The notes under the pieces: generated by a model
Seen by the model: only the letters and a program-made list of their open reading frames with translations
Database searches by the model: none
Told to the model about the DNA's origin: nothing
DNA from: Irpex lacteus
Taxonomy: Eukaryota > Basidiomycota > Agaricomycetes > Polyporales > Irpicaceae
Length of the DNA: 64,000 bases
Direction of reading: 5' to 3'
NCBI GenBank assembly: GCA_001986395.2
Contig: MQVO02000046.1
Span: forward strand, 62,001-126,000
Shown: in pieces, positions 22,885 through 34,167 of the stretch
Numbering within the stretch: the first letter of the stretch is position 1
Layout of the letters: each line of letters opens with the position of its first letter
Translations under genes and position numbers: made by a program

Positions 22885-24117
22885 GCTAGGCCGGGGCGCG
22901 AGAATCCATATGGTTCCATCACGGCGCTTAGAGATTGGAGCAGTCCCTGAGTTCCACACAACGATAAGCCAGATACGAAGATCTAACTCCCACTTGAGCC
23001 CCGCTTTTGTCGTCTCGTATCTCTGCCTGTAATATCACAGTCAAATATAAGTCGTATACGAAGGACGAGGGCGGGAGTCAGGTACACATCTCACCGCACG
23101 GCAATTCTATTTTATCGAGGCCTGAAAGTCGATCGGCCGGGAACGATTTTGATCGGAGCCTGAGCGGAGTGTTCTGCGCGGGGTTGAACGGACACACCGC
23201 GTGTCGTCGAACACAGCAAGATGGTCGTGTGCAGCATTCGTATTTCCTTAGACAGCTCGTCAACGGGTACGCGTGATTCGAGGCCACATGCTCAAGAACG
23301 CGGCGGCCAAGCAGCCCGCGAGTGTACATGACAACACAGCTGGCGTCGGGTAATAAGCGTTGGTGAGATGGCACGCAGTCAGTTCGGTACCTACAACGAG
23401 GAATGTTTAGTGGCTGCGCGTCCGGAGGCAAGCAAACGATTGAAACGTACCGGCACCTCGCAGTCCCTATCGCCGTGTCAAGAAGGTAATTTGACGACTA
23501 TAGAATATGGAGTATTCACTTATCATAACTCACAACGCCTCATATCGGACTGTAAAAGCCTCCGTCGTTGATTGATCCAACCTGCTATAATGTCAGGCAT
23601 ACTTCCGCCCGAGGCTTGCCAAGACTTTCTCAATCTTCTCAATCTTCCAACAGCCCCAGGAGCACACTGCCAACGTCAGGGATTAATTCAGCAGAAAGGT
23701 TGCACTGAACGTCAGCAAGCCAGGGTCATCTTTGCGGAAACCGCTCAGGACCATGTGCTGGTAAGCCCCGCGACCGGCTTGGGGCCTATCGCAAAGCCCC
23801 TGAGACAGATGTCGTTGCTTATCAGCAGGTCATTGCGGTTCAGGACTAGCGTCGCCACTTCGTGGTGTATATTGTGATGAACACCGCGAGGTGTGAACAA
23901 AGAATCATGCAATCCAGCTTACTGACATGCCGCACCAGCAGATATTCGAGCGCTCCGAACTTGCGTACCTCAAGAAGTGCACCTTGATAACGTCCCGAAT
24001 TTTGTTTGCAGGCACAACCGACCGAGAGCTAGGCCTTGTATAGACTCCCCGACCGGTTGGCTCAGCTACTTATCTAGAGCTGTGCAAGACTCACCCGCGC
24101 GGAAGAGTAGACGTCGA
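22885..24117. other. No confident gene
   Basis: Frames up to 101 codons on the plus strand (23572-23877) lack recognisable motifs. The first few hundred bases are likely the upstream region of the transporter. Confidence 0.4.
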
Positions 24118-25726
24118 TCACCCTCCGCCTCGGCTGGTACCTTGCCAAGCCTTCGCAGCAGCTGTGGAAAGTATGACAAGAGGCAATCAGCATATGCGCA
24201 ACATAGATACACACGATAGGATAAAATAGAGGTATATGAGGTGAAGATTGACGAAATTGGGGCAGAGTGAAGTTGGAGCAGAATGGCTAGAAATGATTAA
24301 CTTACCGCCTAATACAACCTCCACCTTATTCGTCAACTCGTCATCAAGCCCAGCCAACGCTATCTGCTTCGCGGCAGAATCCCAGGCGGCATCGAAGACG
24401 ACGCGATTAAGGTAAGGAAGCTTCGACAGAAGCAACCCGAGTTCCGCAGGCACAGCGTCGCCAGTCCGGTGTAGTCCCGAGTGGCTAACAAAGATAATCT
24501 CCCGGATCCTGGCTGGAGAGTTGTTATTGTATGGAACCTTAGTCGTTGTATCAGACGAATGCAATAGAGGTGCGAGTTTATCAGTCTTACTGACCCCAGT
24601 AGCGCTCAGGTGAAATTGAAGTTCGTGTATGTGATAAATGTCTCGGACCTGTAGAATCCCTATGTTCGTTCAACCCTGTGAGCCGGAGGAATGCTACATC
24701 AGATTAAAGGTACTCACACGACGAACTGCTCGAGGACCATTTGCATTTGACCTGCAAGTCTGGGTTCACGCTGGACGAACCTAGCCCATATAGCGCCCCA
24801 ATCTCGCACGTGACCTGAGCCTCCGCAAAATCCATCCCCGGACACGCAGTGGGTGGGCTCGAGGGGCAGCTAGAGGTGACCAGATCACAGATAGTTGAAC
24901 GAACAGACGTTTGTGGTCCGGATCCTTCCCGGAATACAGCAGGTGCGTCGAAGAAGTGAAGCATTGGCCATACAGAGGGACACCTGGTAATCGTCAGACT
25001 GCGTAGTTGCGGGCAAGTAGATCGTCGATATGCTATGGAAGATGAGGCTGGGATATGTTTCCATGATAGTCGGTGGCACCCAAGAGCACGTAGCTTGGGA
25101 AGTGAGGCAACGAGGCGCAACAGGTCGGTGAGAGAACGGAAACAGTACAAATCCAGGCGGAGCGTAGCGAGGTTGTCGAAGCGAGAGAAGAGCATGGGTA
25201 GGAGCATAGTCATGGAGGGGTGAGAGCAGAACGTCTCTGTTGGAGCCTTAACCAGAGCCTTCAAGTCCTCCCCTCCGCTCTGGAATGGTGAGGAGTTGTC
25301 AAAGATGATCTCCCGGACGTTCGGTAGCCTCCCTGCGAGTCTCAGAAGTACGGCATGCCCCCAAGGAGGTTGATCTTCTTTCTGTTCCATCGAGATAGAC
25401 TTAGCGAGGTATACTCCGCTATCCGGATTGGCAAGACATTCTACGACGAGATTGACTTGTTGTGGGGACTTTAGGATGATGTTGCGAAAAAGGTACTGCT
25501 TGCAGAAGTGAAACCATGCGCGACAAACAAGACCGCATGCAAGTAGAGTTGGGCGATTGTGTAGACGTCTAACATGCTGGAGGATACAGCGATGCAGCTC
25601 TGGGGGCAGCGGGCGCAGTCGCTTGACAGTGAGGAGAAGAGAAACGTGAGGTGTCAGCTGAAGTCGTTTCTGCTGCGAACGTGCTTGGGCCTCCGATGAC
25701 TCAAGCTGCGTCGCAGACTGAGTCAT
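24118..25726 (-). CDS. F-box-like protein
   Basis: The main exon runs from ATG 25726. Its residues about 37-85 read VKRLRPLPPELHRCILQHVRR..LLACGLVCRAWFHFCKQYLF, a classic F-box (LPPEL..I, VCRAW, lF). Leu-rich repeats resembling LRRs follow (FDNLATLRLDLY, LPKLRALGC, CPQLRSLTITRCPS). An intron is needed near 24649-24750. The best in-frame choice joins PDLQ to VRDIYHIHELQFHL at 24648. A final GTAAGT donor follows KVEVVLGG (24303), and the last exon is uncertain, perhaps 24118-24161. An alternative first exon at 25807-25896 (start MARTKHSGLRSR) would splice in frame at 25717 and add a basic N-terminus, but it overlaps the neighbouring gene in another frame. It is a likely SCF substrate receptor of unknown target. 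Confidence 0.68.
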
Positions 25727-25762
25727 AAGGGACAAGAAATGCGCATATAGTCAAAGAATGGG

Positions 25763-26217
25763 TCAGACAGGAGTATAGGCGACTTGAAAGTGGACATGTT
25801 TCTCACCTCCGCTTCCTTCTGTGCTTTCGGAACGCGTTTCTTGCGTGACTTTGGACCAGCCCGGGAGCGTAAGCCGGAATGTTTCGTTCTCGCCATATGC
25901 GAAAGAATATGTAAAGGTGTCCTAGATCTCGTAGCTGGGAATTAGTGCACGACAGCATGTACCATACCTGTGCTTTTAACGGTCTTCGAAGTCTTGAGGT
26001 AGGCGTTCTGTCAGACTTTTCATATCGATATGTGAAGTCAAGAAGTGCCTCGTTGCTGCGCTGTTAATGACAGAGACGCGCTCTCGCAAACCAGGTGGTG
26101 AGTACTTTATATGCTCCATCAAAGGCTCAAGCGCGCAGAAAAGAGACTCAAACGACCAAGACATACGTGTAATTTGTCACGCACGCCATCTTTCGCGAGT
26201 TCGTCGTCGTCGAACAT
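25763..26217 (-). CDS. Small protein of unknown function, three exons
   Basis: Exons 26167-26217, 25968-26060 and 25763-25921 join in frame into 100 aa. The product has an acidic start (MFDDDELAKDG), a basic middle (TSRLRRPLKAQ) and a beta-rich looking end (DTFTYSFAYGENETFRLTLPGW). No family was recognised. An open frame at 26275-26559 on the same strand (about 95 codons) could be an upstream exon, but no short intron joins them cleanly. The stop lies only about 36 bases upstream of the F-box-like ATG. The last exon covers, in a different frame, the possible alternative first exon of that F-box-like gene. Confidence 0.45.
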
Positions 26218-27323
26218 GGCGAGTGAGAGGTATGTCGGTCGTCGAAGACGGCATTTCCAGGTCATTTTGCCTCATCAAGGGCGTCTATAGAGCACACGTG
26301 GCAGTCGATCATCATTGATCGCAGAGTTCATGTCCCCATTTGGTAAAGTAGAATGACAAGTGAACGGCGTCGTGTACGCAATCTCCCACTTGGCAAATAC
26401 ATGCGGACGCATTTCAGCAGCCACAATCCAGCCACATAATCTAATACTATTCTTCTCCATCGATAAGTTAATATCGTCTTTCTGGGAGTCAGTGTTGTCG
26501 TTCTCGTGGGATTCGGGAAACTTGACAAGACTCGGAATATTTGACAACCGGTGAGGCATATCGATTGAACTAAATAAACCAAGGGGAATGACGAATAGGA
26601 GCTTGGTAGGCTGCAGAAGTCACCAAACGTTCGGCTTTTCTTAGCCTAATCAGATATAGGTCATTGCCAGACGTCACCGAAGTACAGTACAACGGTATAT
26701 CACAGGTATGCCTCGCCATGCGTATCAGTAGCCAGGATCATAAGCCTTCACCGCATGGTAGTTTTAAAGAATATATAAAATCGCCAGCGGGATGTTAAGT
26801 GGAACAGTGGGTCAGGGGTTCGAATTGAATCCCTTTTGCGCCTTTTATGGAGATGCAACTGTTACAACGTCCCGGTGAGGGGGTAGTTTAATGCTTGTGC
26901 ATCCACGCTTTCATGGCCGGTCCACAGCGTAGACGGATCCCTTGAGCCAGAGAAGGGACTAGTATCAGCAACAACAGCCGAGCACGCTCACCTGCGATGG
27001 CGCTTGCGCTGACCGAGCTGGCCGTAAGGCTACCCTGAGATTCGGCCGGGACACCCCTCGATCCACCAAGCCCACTCGTCGGGTTCGATGCAAATCCTCC
27101 TCCCACATGGGTGTAGACCAGCCCATACACAAGCCCGAGACCGCAACTTCACCACCCAAGGATTTCAATCCTGCCTGGTATACGAAGCTCCGGCGAAATC
27201 CTAGTCATGCTTGAGCGGAAGACCATATACGGATAGCAAACGATGCAAAGAGCCGATCGTGCTAACGCACAACGGGAGGACCACGATCGTAATTCCCATT
27301 TAAGTATATATGAAGGAGCAGAC
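26218..27323. other. Mostly non-coding; possible upstream exon at 26275-26559
   Basis: Apart from the minus-strand open frame 26275-26559, nothing gene-like was seen. The stretch 26780-26890 is AT-rich. Confidence 0.35.
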
Positions 27324-27477
27324 GGGCCAGATTTGTTGCACGACCAGGAACGAGGCGAGGAGCGGATGACCATATGTGGCAATTTCGATCGCAACTACTT
27401 GCGCCCAGAGAGCGCGGAAGGCGCTCCCATCGCAGGTTCAGGGTACAGTATGCTGTGCGCAGAGCTATATGTATGGC

Positions 27478-27484
27478 TATAAAA
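27478..27484 (+). promoter_or_regulatory. TATA box of Cys-rich gene 1
   Basis: TATAAAA lies 96 bases before the ATG. The same position is conserved in the duplicated copy. Confidence 0.6.
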
Positions 27485-27573
27485 TGAACGGATGAGCGAG
27501 TGAGGAAAGTCGCTTTCGCTCCCACTAGCCAGTCTACCCACCTCGCTTGCGGCTTCGACGCTCGACAGCCACC

Positions 27574-28025
27574 ATGTATTTCTCCCTCGCCTCTGTCCTG
27601 CTCGCAGTCTTCTTCTTCTTCGAGCTGGCCTCTGCAGCTAGCATACGAGTACGCTCGCCATACTGCTGCAAGAACAAACTTCAGGTGCGTCTTCTCGGGC
27701 CAATATCTCCAATGACAAGCTCTGACGTCTGTCTTCTCAGACCCGCTCGTTATCCGCGAACTCACCTCTCAGGAGACAGACGGCATCATCATCAGCGTCG
27801 TACTCCTGGGTAGGAACGGATTGCACGCTGTACCCCCCAGAATGGGTCGACCCATCCTTTGAGTGCGATGCCAACGTCATGTACTGCACAAACACCCTCC
27901 AGGTACGTTACTTCCATCTTTAGCTTCCAAAACCCCAATGTGTATGAACATCATACTGATCGACTTACCCTACTCTGCAGGGCTCGTTTGGTGGAACAGC
28001 TGTCAACTGCGTACCAGTCGACTGA
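27574..28025 (+). CDS. Small Cys-rich secreted protein (copy 1)
   Basis: Exons 27574-27684, 27741-27902 and 27981-28025 give 105 aa with clean GT..AG introns. The signal peptide is MYFSLASVLLAVFFFFELASAAS, likely cleaved near residue 21-23. The mature part has six Cys in the order YCC, DC, EC, YC and NC, spread over all three exons, which fits disulfide bonding outside the cell. A Lys/Arg-rich stretch (LRRQTASSS) lies between the first Cys pair and the rest. No named family was recognised. It resembles fungal small secreted proteins or effector candidates, which is inference from size, signal peptide and Cys content. Its paralogue lies 1 kb downstream. Confidence 0.72.
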
Positions 28026-28487
28026 GAGAACTTTGTAGCCGAGATTTTGTGATACAGTGGAGTTAGCCGTTGCTTGTCTTGTTATCTGTACACGTGTCAT
28101 GTTAGCTAGTTTGCTTGCGCGCAATAACGAAGTTATAATACTCAACCAATTATCTCGTGCGAGTCGCAGACCAATATTGACTCTCCCAGCGGAGTCAGCG
28201 TTGTGGACTTGCAGCATCGCGAATGAAATACGAGCTCGTCATCCTTGGCGAGGTCATTGAAGTTGCAACATTCGGATCGGCGTACTACTGTGACAGACCT
28301 GAACTTGAAGCAGCGCACGCGGGCCAGATTTGTTGCAGGCCCGGGATTCCAGACACAAGTCAAGGAGTGTCGGATGTTCACATGCAGTAAACTTGATCGT
28401 ACCGACTGCTTGCGCCTAGGGGTCCAGAGAGAGGAAAGGTATCCATCGTAGGTTAAAATGCAGTGTTCTGCGGTATGGTGAGGTAGC

Positions 28488-28494
28488 TATAAAT
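28488..28494 (+). promoter_or_regulatory. TATA box of Cys-rich gene 2
   Basis: TATAAAT lies 87 bases before the ATG, matching the box of copy 1. Confidence 0.6.
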
Positions 28495-28574
28495 CCGTCG
28501 CGTGAGCGAGCGGGAAAAGCACTGATGTTCTGCTCCTACCAGATAGTTTATCCACGCTGCACTCGATAGCTTCC

Positions 28575-29034
28575 ATGTCACGGTGCTCCTGCTCCGGCTC
28601 TGTCCTTCTCGCTCTCTTCGTCTTCTTCGAGCTGGCTTTCTCAGCGAGTATACGAGCACGCGCAGTGTACTGCTGCATGGACGTCTTCCAAGTGAGTTCC
28701 TCTGTCTTGCTTGCCAGGTCATGCACAAGGTCTGATGCTGCCTCTCCAACTCAATTCCATAGATTTCGGCGTCCGAGTCGTCTGCATCAGATTCCTGGGT
28801 AGGAACACAATGCTCACCGTGGGTACCAGCACCGTGGGGCAACCCAGTCTACGAGTGCAGCGCCAACACCATGTACTGCACCGAACCCATCCAGGTAAGT
28901 CTTTCTATATCTTCGGTTTTTAGGTACACCCTATGTGCCACACACGAGCATCGCGCTGACTGACTTACCTCACTTTTCAGAGCCCTGCTGGCCCGAGTGG
29001 CGGAGCAGTCGTCAACTGCGTACCGGCGAAGTGA
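28575..29034 (+). CDS. Small Cys-rich secreted protein (copy 2)
   Basis: Exons 28575-28691, 28763-28894 and 28981-29034 give 100 aa. The exon layout and phases are the same as copy 1. The signal peptide is MSRCSCSGSVLLALFVFFELAFSAS. The mature region keeps the six Cys of copy 1 (YCC, QC, EC, YC, NC), the SWVGT motif and the ending VNCVPAK. Changes are concentrated between the Cys: several Trp-Pro in this copy against Leu-Tyr-Pro-Pro in copy 1. This is the usual pattern for paralogous secreted proteins under relaxed or diversifying selection. Confidence 0.72.
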
Positions 29035-29591
29035 CAGAGGGTGCCCCGATAGAAGAGCCTGTGGTTCATTGTAGTCGTCGTACCACTGTATCTGTTATCT
29101 GACCATGTGCATTAGTCGGGGAACACAACGACGAAGCCAGGGTACTTGCGTATCTGGCGATGCGGCTTTGAGGTCGGAGTTGATATCGTCTGTCCAACAT
29201 CTACAGTCACTACTTGAATTGATCTTTCGTGAGTAGAGCTTGTCGAGCCAACGCACATAGATAGCCGTAGGGTACGTTACTCCAAGCGGAGTTTGCAGTG
29301 CTCCAACATGAACTTCGCATTGAATTCTAGTAAGACATTTGTGACCGGTAGTGATCAACTACGTCGCGAGGGGCGGGAAGAACTTGATTCGCGAACAAGA
29401 GTAAGAACCCGGGAGGGACTTCAAGTTCAAGGTTCCGCGCACATTACACGTGCACTCAAAAATTTACTGTACGAAACTAATGATGCAAGCACTCGAATTA
29501 TGGGTATGGGTATGGTGGTAACGTACATGCATCGGATGTTGACACTGTCTCCCCTCTCTTTAGACTTGAACCTCCAAGCAGCTCTATCGAT
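29035..29591. other. Spacer between convergent genes
   Basis: No coding signal beyond short shadow frames. It contains the 3' ends of the secreted-protein pair (plus) and of paralogue A (minus). Confidence 0.5.
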
Positions 29592-30996
29592 TCAGGCAGC
29601 GACCGACTGTTTTCGCCCTGCCTCGAGGATCGCCTTCGTCTCGGCGCTGATATATCTTTCATAATCCACGGGGAGATCCAAAAACATTGCAATCTGGTCG
29701 ATGGTCCCCAAAGCCCTGCTCGCATCGAACTTCTCACCACTGGGAGATGCTGGAGGAATGCCTTCCACACCTGAGCTAGCGAGCCACTTTTCCCGCTCCT
29801 TCCTCAGTTGCGCCCTCGTTTCATCCCAGAGCTTCTTTTCCTCCGGCTCGAGCTTCCTGAATCGCATCGCACCGGATCTCCAGGCCAGGTACCTCGTAAT
29901 CATCTCACGCATGTTACGTGGTCGCGGTAGGAACGTGGGCAGCGGCCACCCTGATATCGTTACGCCGAGCCTCTCCGTGATCATCCTGTCGAAGGTTGTA
30001 TAAAACATTCTCTCCGCTTTACCACCTGTGATTTCCCCTATTTTACGTCGCGACAGAGCAGTGTGTCAATAGAGAAATACATACTGAGCACAGTGTATCA
30101 TAAGGGGAAGAGGGTGTGGGAGGGAGAGAGAAGATGGTCACTCACGTAACTGGGCTTTCGTGAACTTGAAGGTCTCGTTTAGTAGGTCCTCCCATTTCGG
30201 CGCGAATGTGTAGCCTTTATGCATCTGGAGTAGAGCCTGGGGTGTCCGATGATTTTCGGGAAGACGATCCAAGATGTTTTTGAGTTCGTCCAACGACAAG
30301 GCTCCAGCCTTTACCGTTTCTCGTACGTTCTCAACGTAATGCCGCTCCGGGAATGTGGTGGGATCCCAGTACGCGATGATTTTCCTTTGGCTATGGAACA
30401 CCGAGAGCCGCTCATCATCATCCTGGTGTATAACCGTGCGCGTTACGTGCTTTGCGTCATGACCATCCTCTGCCCGAAGGGCTGACAGCTGGAGACAGTG
30501 CGCACGGATGTTAGCTGCAATACAAGTGCCACACAACCCGTACAACACACCTCCTGTCGCAGTGATTCCAGAAGTTCCTCTGCTCTACGTGTCTTCTGTG
30601 AATTTGTTTGCTTCTCCCTCTTGCCCAAGGCTGCTATTTTCGGTCGAGCGTGTACCCCAGTACCCGTTACCGCAGTGCGCTGTTCTTCGCTCATGGCATT
30701 CCATTGTTCAGATATACGTTGCTTGACGAGGAGATTTTTCGCAGAGTAGGGCTTTTGGTCCTCATTCAACGCTAGATTGGTTCAGTTGCTTGAGACAGTG
30801 TGATGAGAATGTGCGTACCGGAGTTCATTGCCTTCAGCTGATCATTGAAGAATATGGTATAAGGCTTCCGTGGTCTTCCGCGTGGTTTGGCTTCATTCGA
30901 AGAGTGACAGATCTGAGCATGAAGTGCTATATGAGGCTGCAATTTGAGGAACTTGAACTTGAGGTGTGATCTACTTGGTGTCAAGGAGGAATACAT
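29592..30996 (-). CDS. HMG-box-like family protein, paralogue A
   Basis: Exons 30819-30996, 30551-30771, 30146-30488 and 29592-30025 give 391 aa with matching phases. The first 40 residues are basic, Ser/Leu-rich and free of acidic residues (MYSSLTPSRSHLKFKFLKLQ), like a mitochondrial presequence. An AT-hook-like KPRGRPRKP follows, then PYTIFFNDQLKAMN..KQRISEQWNAMSEEQR, which resembles an HMG box (Pro-Tyr-x-x-Phe..Ile-Ser..Trp..Met-Ser-x-Glu-x-Arg). The C-terminal half has YLAWRSGAMRFRKLEPEEKKLWDE, possibly a second diverged box. Shared family motifs are GTIDQIAMFLD and the exon pattern. Relatives lie at 39780-44869. I infer a DNA-binding, perhaps mitochondrial (Abf2/TFAM-like) role; this is not established. 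Confidence 0.68.
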
Positions 30997-31588
30997 GATT
31001 GCCAGTTCAAGCTGAACGGACTCCGTTCAACGGAGGCCCGACTGAGACTATTATTGTAGTCAGCGCTAGTCCCCAACTCATAAGCGCCAGCTGTACTTGG
31101 AGATGATCGCGTTCTGCGTCTCTACCAAGTCTCCACCACGCCATGACGCAGTCAAGTAACTTCTTACTTTCATATGGCTCCCGTTGCGCACGTCTGACCG
31201 TTGCGCTTTCATTCTTACAGTTCATCATCAACGATTCCACTGTGCGCACCTCGGCGATGATGCGGCCTAAGGCCAGGACGAACGGAAATGTCCGAGCCTA
31301 AGTAGTATATACCCTCTATGACCCTGCCAGCGAGGCGGTAGCTAGCAACGAACGCTTCGCGTTCTTCAACTCTGAACGTTCACGAGGACTCGCCCATTGC
31401 CCCCAATGCCCTCGCTGACCATCGATATCGTGCGGGCGTACCTAACTAGGTTTGTGGAAAGACATTACCTTCAGACCGAAATCTAACTTGTATGGAATAT
31501 TTCCCGCTACAGATTACGGGTACTTATCCCAGAATTCACTGGTGTAAATGGCGATGGTGAAAATACGCCAGGCTCCCCGGTCCTAGTG
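30997..31588. other. Divergent promoter region
   Basis: Lies between paralogue A (minus) and the F-box-like gene (plus), which diverge from here. A TATATA run lies near 31307. No gene was seen. Confidence 0.5.
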
Positions 31589-33625
31589 ATGACACCAGAA
31601 GAAGCCACGCGTCACAATGCGTCTCAGCCCATCCTCAAGCTGTCTCCCGAAATCCTCGGCCTAATAATCCTTTACCTTCGCACCATTGATCCATTCCCGT
31701 CGCCTCAGGCTCTCGAACATGCATCATCCTCTACTCCGTCGTCCGACCCAGGTTTTGTCGTCATAGGGCTCGGCTGGGTATATATAACCCACGTCTGTCG
31801 TCAACTTCGATACGCTGCACTTGGATATGGCGAGCTTTGGGATGAGTTACTCTGCACTCCTGGCTGCACGCGTTGGATTACAGAATGGCTCGAACGCTCA
31901 GGCGGGTTTCCTCTCGCGCTCACGCTGAAGCCACTTGCCAGTAAGAAAAGATTCAGAACCAGGACCACCGAAGACCAAGTGATATGCAAGATTCTTGAGA
32001 AGACGCCAGAAAATTTATCTAGACTTCGTTCTGTTCTGGTTACCCTCACCCCACGTACGTTAGGATTGCTTCGACCGTTGTTCACACGGCCCGCGCCAAA
32101 CCTCTCGGAGATCGACATCGACATACGTGGTAAAGTCGGCTGTCATTACGCCATCCCGACGCCATGGTTCGCCGCCGAACCCCTACCACACCTCACTCGC
32201 CTTGTCCTCCGCGAGTCCTATATACCTTGGTCAACATTCAACTGCCCCAACCTGACGCATCTCGAAGTCACACACAAGCTCTGTCTTCCCACCCAAGAAA
32301 CACCCATCATTCGAGAGAGCGTGTGTTCGGTGTGGAAGGTCACGGACGAAGAGCTGGCTGCCATGAACAAGTCAACATTCACGCCCTCCCTGGACGAGTT
32401 TGAACGCTGTCTACGCCGGCTTCCGTTACTCGAGACAATCATCCTGCGTCGTACACTCCCTCAGCTCCCAACTCCCGTACGCCTCACGATCACCGACGGC
32501 CAAGCCCAGCCCTCGAAGATCCCGATGCTTCGGCTCCGGAAGCTTGAGATCTCAGAGGACAACTGCGCGCGGTGCAATATCTTTTTGAATATGCTCGACA
32601 TGCCGCAACTTGATCATCTTGCTGTTGACGTTAAACAGCCGGCGGGTGGAGCTGCTGCTACGCAGTATGCCTTATTAGTCGACTATTTAAGCTCCTATAC
32701 ACAAAAATTCGGACCTCCGATCTCTGCGCTAGACGTGAATGTGGAGGCTTTGCGATGGGAGGTCTGTGTAGCCGTCCGCGGTATGGATAGCAGTGACGAC
32801 GAACATGGACTTGGCGGCGACGGGAGCGCTAGTATTCAGAAGAAGGAGAAAGCAAGGGAAATCCTCCGCATGTCTTCTCACTTGAACGGTGCGGGAATAA
32901 CCACCGAAGCCCGTCACCTCAGCCTCCTCGGTTTTCTCACCGCACTCCACAACTCCCATGCGTTCTCGTCTCTGGACTCACTCTCCGCCTCAGGCGCATT
33001 CTGGATTTCAGCCAATCAAGGCCCAAACGGACAACCACAAGGCGAGCAAGCTGTATACCTCGACCCTATTCTCTGGAGCACCATCTTCCACATGTGCGCC
33101 AACGCACGAGTGGTCCGCGCGGCCACGATGGCGATCCTCGCTATTCTGCCCTTGCTCGCGCCCGATCATGTTAATGGGGTACTAATGGTTCAAGGTACGC
33201 GTACGCCGATTTTCCCAAGGTTGGAGAGCCTGGAGTTGGTGTTTGTCCCTGGGATGCCGTGGGTGACTGAAGTCTTGTTCGAACTGCTCACGTGTCAACG
33301 GGGCAGGACGGAGGTGCAAGTGGAGAGTCGGTCGCATCGGTATGTGTTGGCTGTGAAGGCGTGTCTTGATCTTCATGCGGCACACTACCGCTCTTCTGCT
33401 CCTCTCCCTCCCACTTCTTCCTCTTCCGAAGACGACTCGGATGAGTCTGAGCTGAACTTGAAGCCTCTCGAGTATTTGAAGCTTGAAGTGTGGTATGGAG
33501 AGAAGGATGAGTCGCTTGAGGAGTATAGGGAGTTGCTGAAGGGTGCTGCGAAGGAAATAGAGGTCGTGAAAGTTGATAGCGAAGGCATTCCAGCGTTCCC
33601 TATCTCCACTAGGGTGGGAAACTGA
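31589..33625 (+). CDS. F-box-like protein with leucine-rich C-terminal region
   Basis: Single exon of 678 aa from ATG 31589. Residues 14-100 read QPILKLSPEILGLIILYLRTIDPFP..VIGLGWVYITHVCRQLRYAALGYGELW, the same F-box-like module as the protein at 8249-10153. The rest holds irregular Leu-rich strands (LPLLETIILRRTLPQLP, FPRLESLELVFVPG, LEYLKLEVWYG). A Ser/Glu/Asp-rich insert lies near residues 610-630. The two genes are clear paralogues with different surface regions, consistent with the large lineage-specific F-box expansions of mushroom-forming fungi. A role as SCF adaptor is expected from the family, but targets are unknown. Confidence 0.82.
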   Translation: MTPEEATRHNASQPILKLSPEILGLIILYLRTIDPFPSPQALEHASSSTPSSDPGFVVIGLGWVYITHVCRQLRYAALGYGELWDELLCTPGCTRWITEWLERSGGFPLALTLKPLASKKRFRTRTTEDQVICKILEKTPENLSRLRSVLVTLTPRTLGLLRPLFTRPAPNLSEIDIDIRGKVGCHYAIPTPWFAAEPLPHLTRLVLRESYIPWSTFNCPNLTHLEVTHKLCLPTQETPIIRESVCSVWKVTDEELAAMNKSTFTPSLDEFERCLRRLPLLETIILRRTLPQLPTPVRLTITDGQAQPSKIPMLRLRKLEISEDNCARCNIFLNMLDMPQLDHLAVDVKQPAGGAAATQYALLVDYLSSYTQKFGPPISALDVNVEALRWEVCVAVRGMDSSDDEHGLGGDGSASIQKKEKAREILRMSSHLNGAGITTEARHLSLLGFLTALHNSHAFSSLDSLSASGAFWISANQGPNGQPQGEQAVYLDPILWSTIFHMCANARVVRAATMAILAILPLLAPDHVNGVLMVQGTRTPIFPRLESLELVFVPGMPWVTEVLFELLTCQRGRTEVQVESRSHRYVLAVKACLDLHAAHYRSSAPLPPTSSSSEDDSDESELNLKPLEYLKLEVWYGEKDESLEEYRELLKGAAKEIEVVKVDSEGIPAFPISTRVGN

Positions 33626-34167
33626 TGTATGGACTGCGCTAGTGAGGATGTGTCTTAACTTTGACTGGGATTAATTTGTTTTCTGTTGCTTGCTTTGGTA
33701 TACTTTACATATATTCGTGCGTAGTTTGTGGACGGAATCGCCGGTTTCTCCAGTTATCTACCTTTGAGTACTTTATCTCGTTGCTTCTGTTTTCTCGCTT
33801 TCAATGTTTTGTTCAATCGCTTTGATCGTATGTCTTTTAATCACTATTGATAATGTTGTCCTCGTAAAGATGATGTTCGAAGTTTGGACTCGGACATATT
33901 CTTGGTCAGTCACCTCCAGAGCATGGGTATTACTTACAAGGTCATTGTAGACGATCGAACACTCGTAGACTATCGACTACCTGAAGGTCCCCTACGCATG
34001 CCACTGCTAACTTGGTATTGAGCAAAGATGAGCCCCTCCGAGCTCGGTATATCATTCAAATTAGACGAAACGTTACACAGAAATACACTACAAACACCGC
34101 AATGAACTACTCTCCCGGGTGAAACATTGAATGATCACAAGGAACGTTGCGGTCCTTTCATAAGCCT
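33626..34167. other. Spacer between convergent genes
   Basis: T-rich sequence directly after the F-box-like gene (33660-33850) is probably 3'UTR. No coding signal was seen. Confidence 0.5.

Larger units (their letters stand above)
27324..29034 (+). repeat. Tandem duplication of about 1 kb: two units, promoter plus gene
   Basis: The segment gggccagatttgttgca occurs at 27324 and again at 28321. TATA boxes lie at 27478 and 28488 and start codons at 27574 and 28575, a constant offset of about 1.0 kb. Similarity continues through all three exons of both genes. The two units have diverged at many positions, so the duplication is not very recent. Confidence 0.8.

Noticed and set aside
25840..25896. 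MARTK at the start of a possible exon, like the histone H3 tail
   Set aside because: Only the first five residues match. The next residues are unlike H3 and the protein is F-box-like, so histone mimicry is not supported.
26800..26850. ggggttcgaattgaatccc resembling a tRNA T-arm
   Set aside because: The loop is too long, and no acceptor stem, D-arm or anticodon arm could be folded around it.
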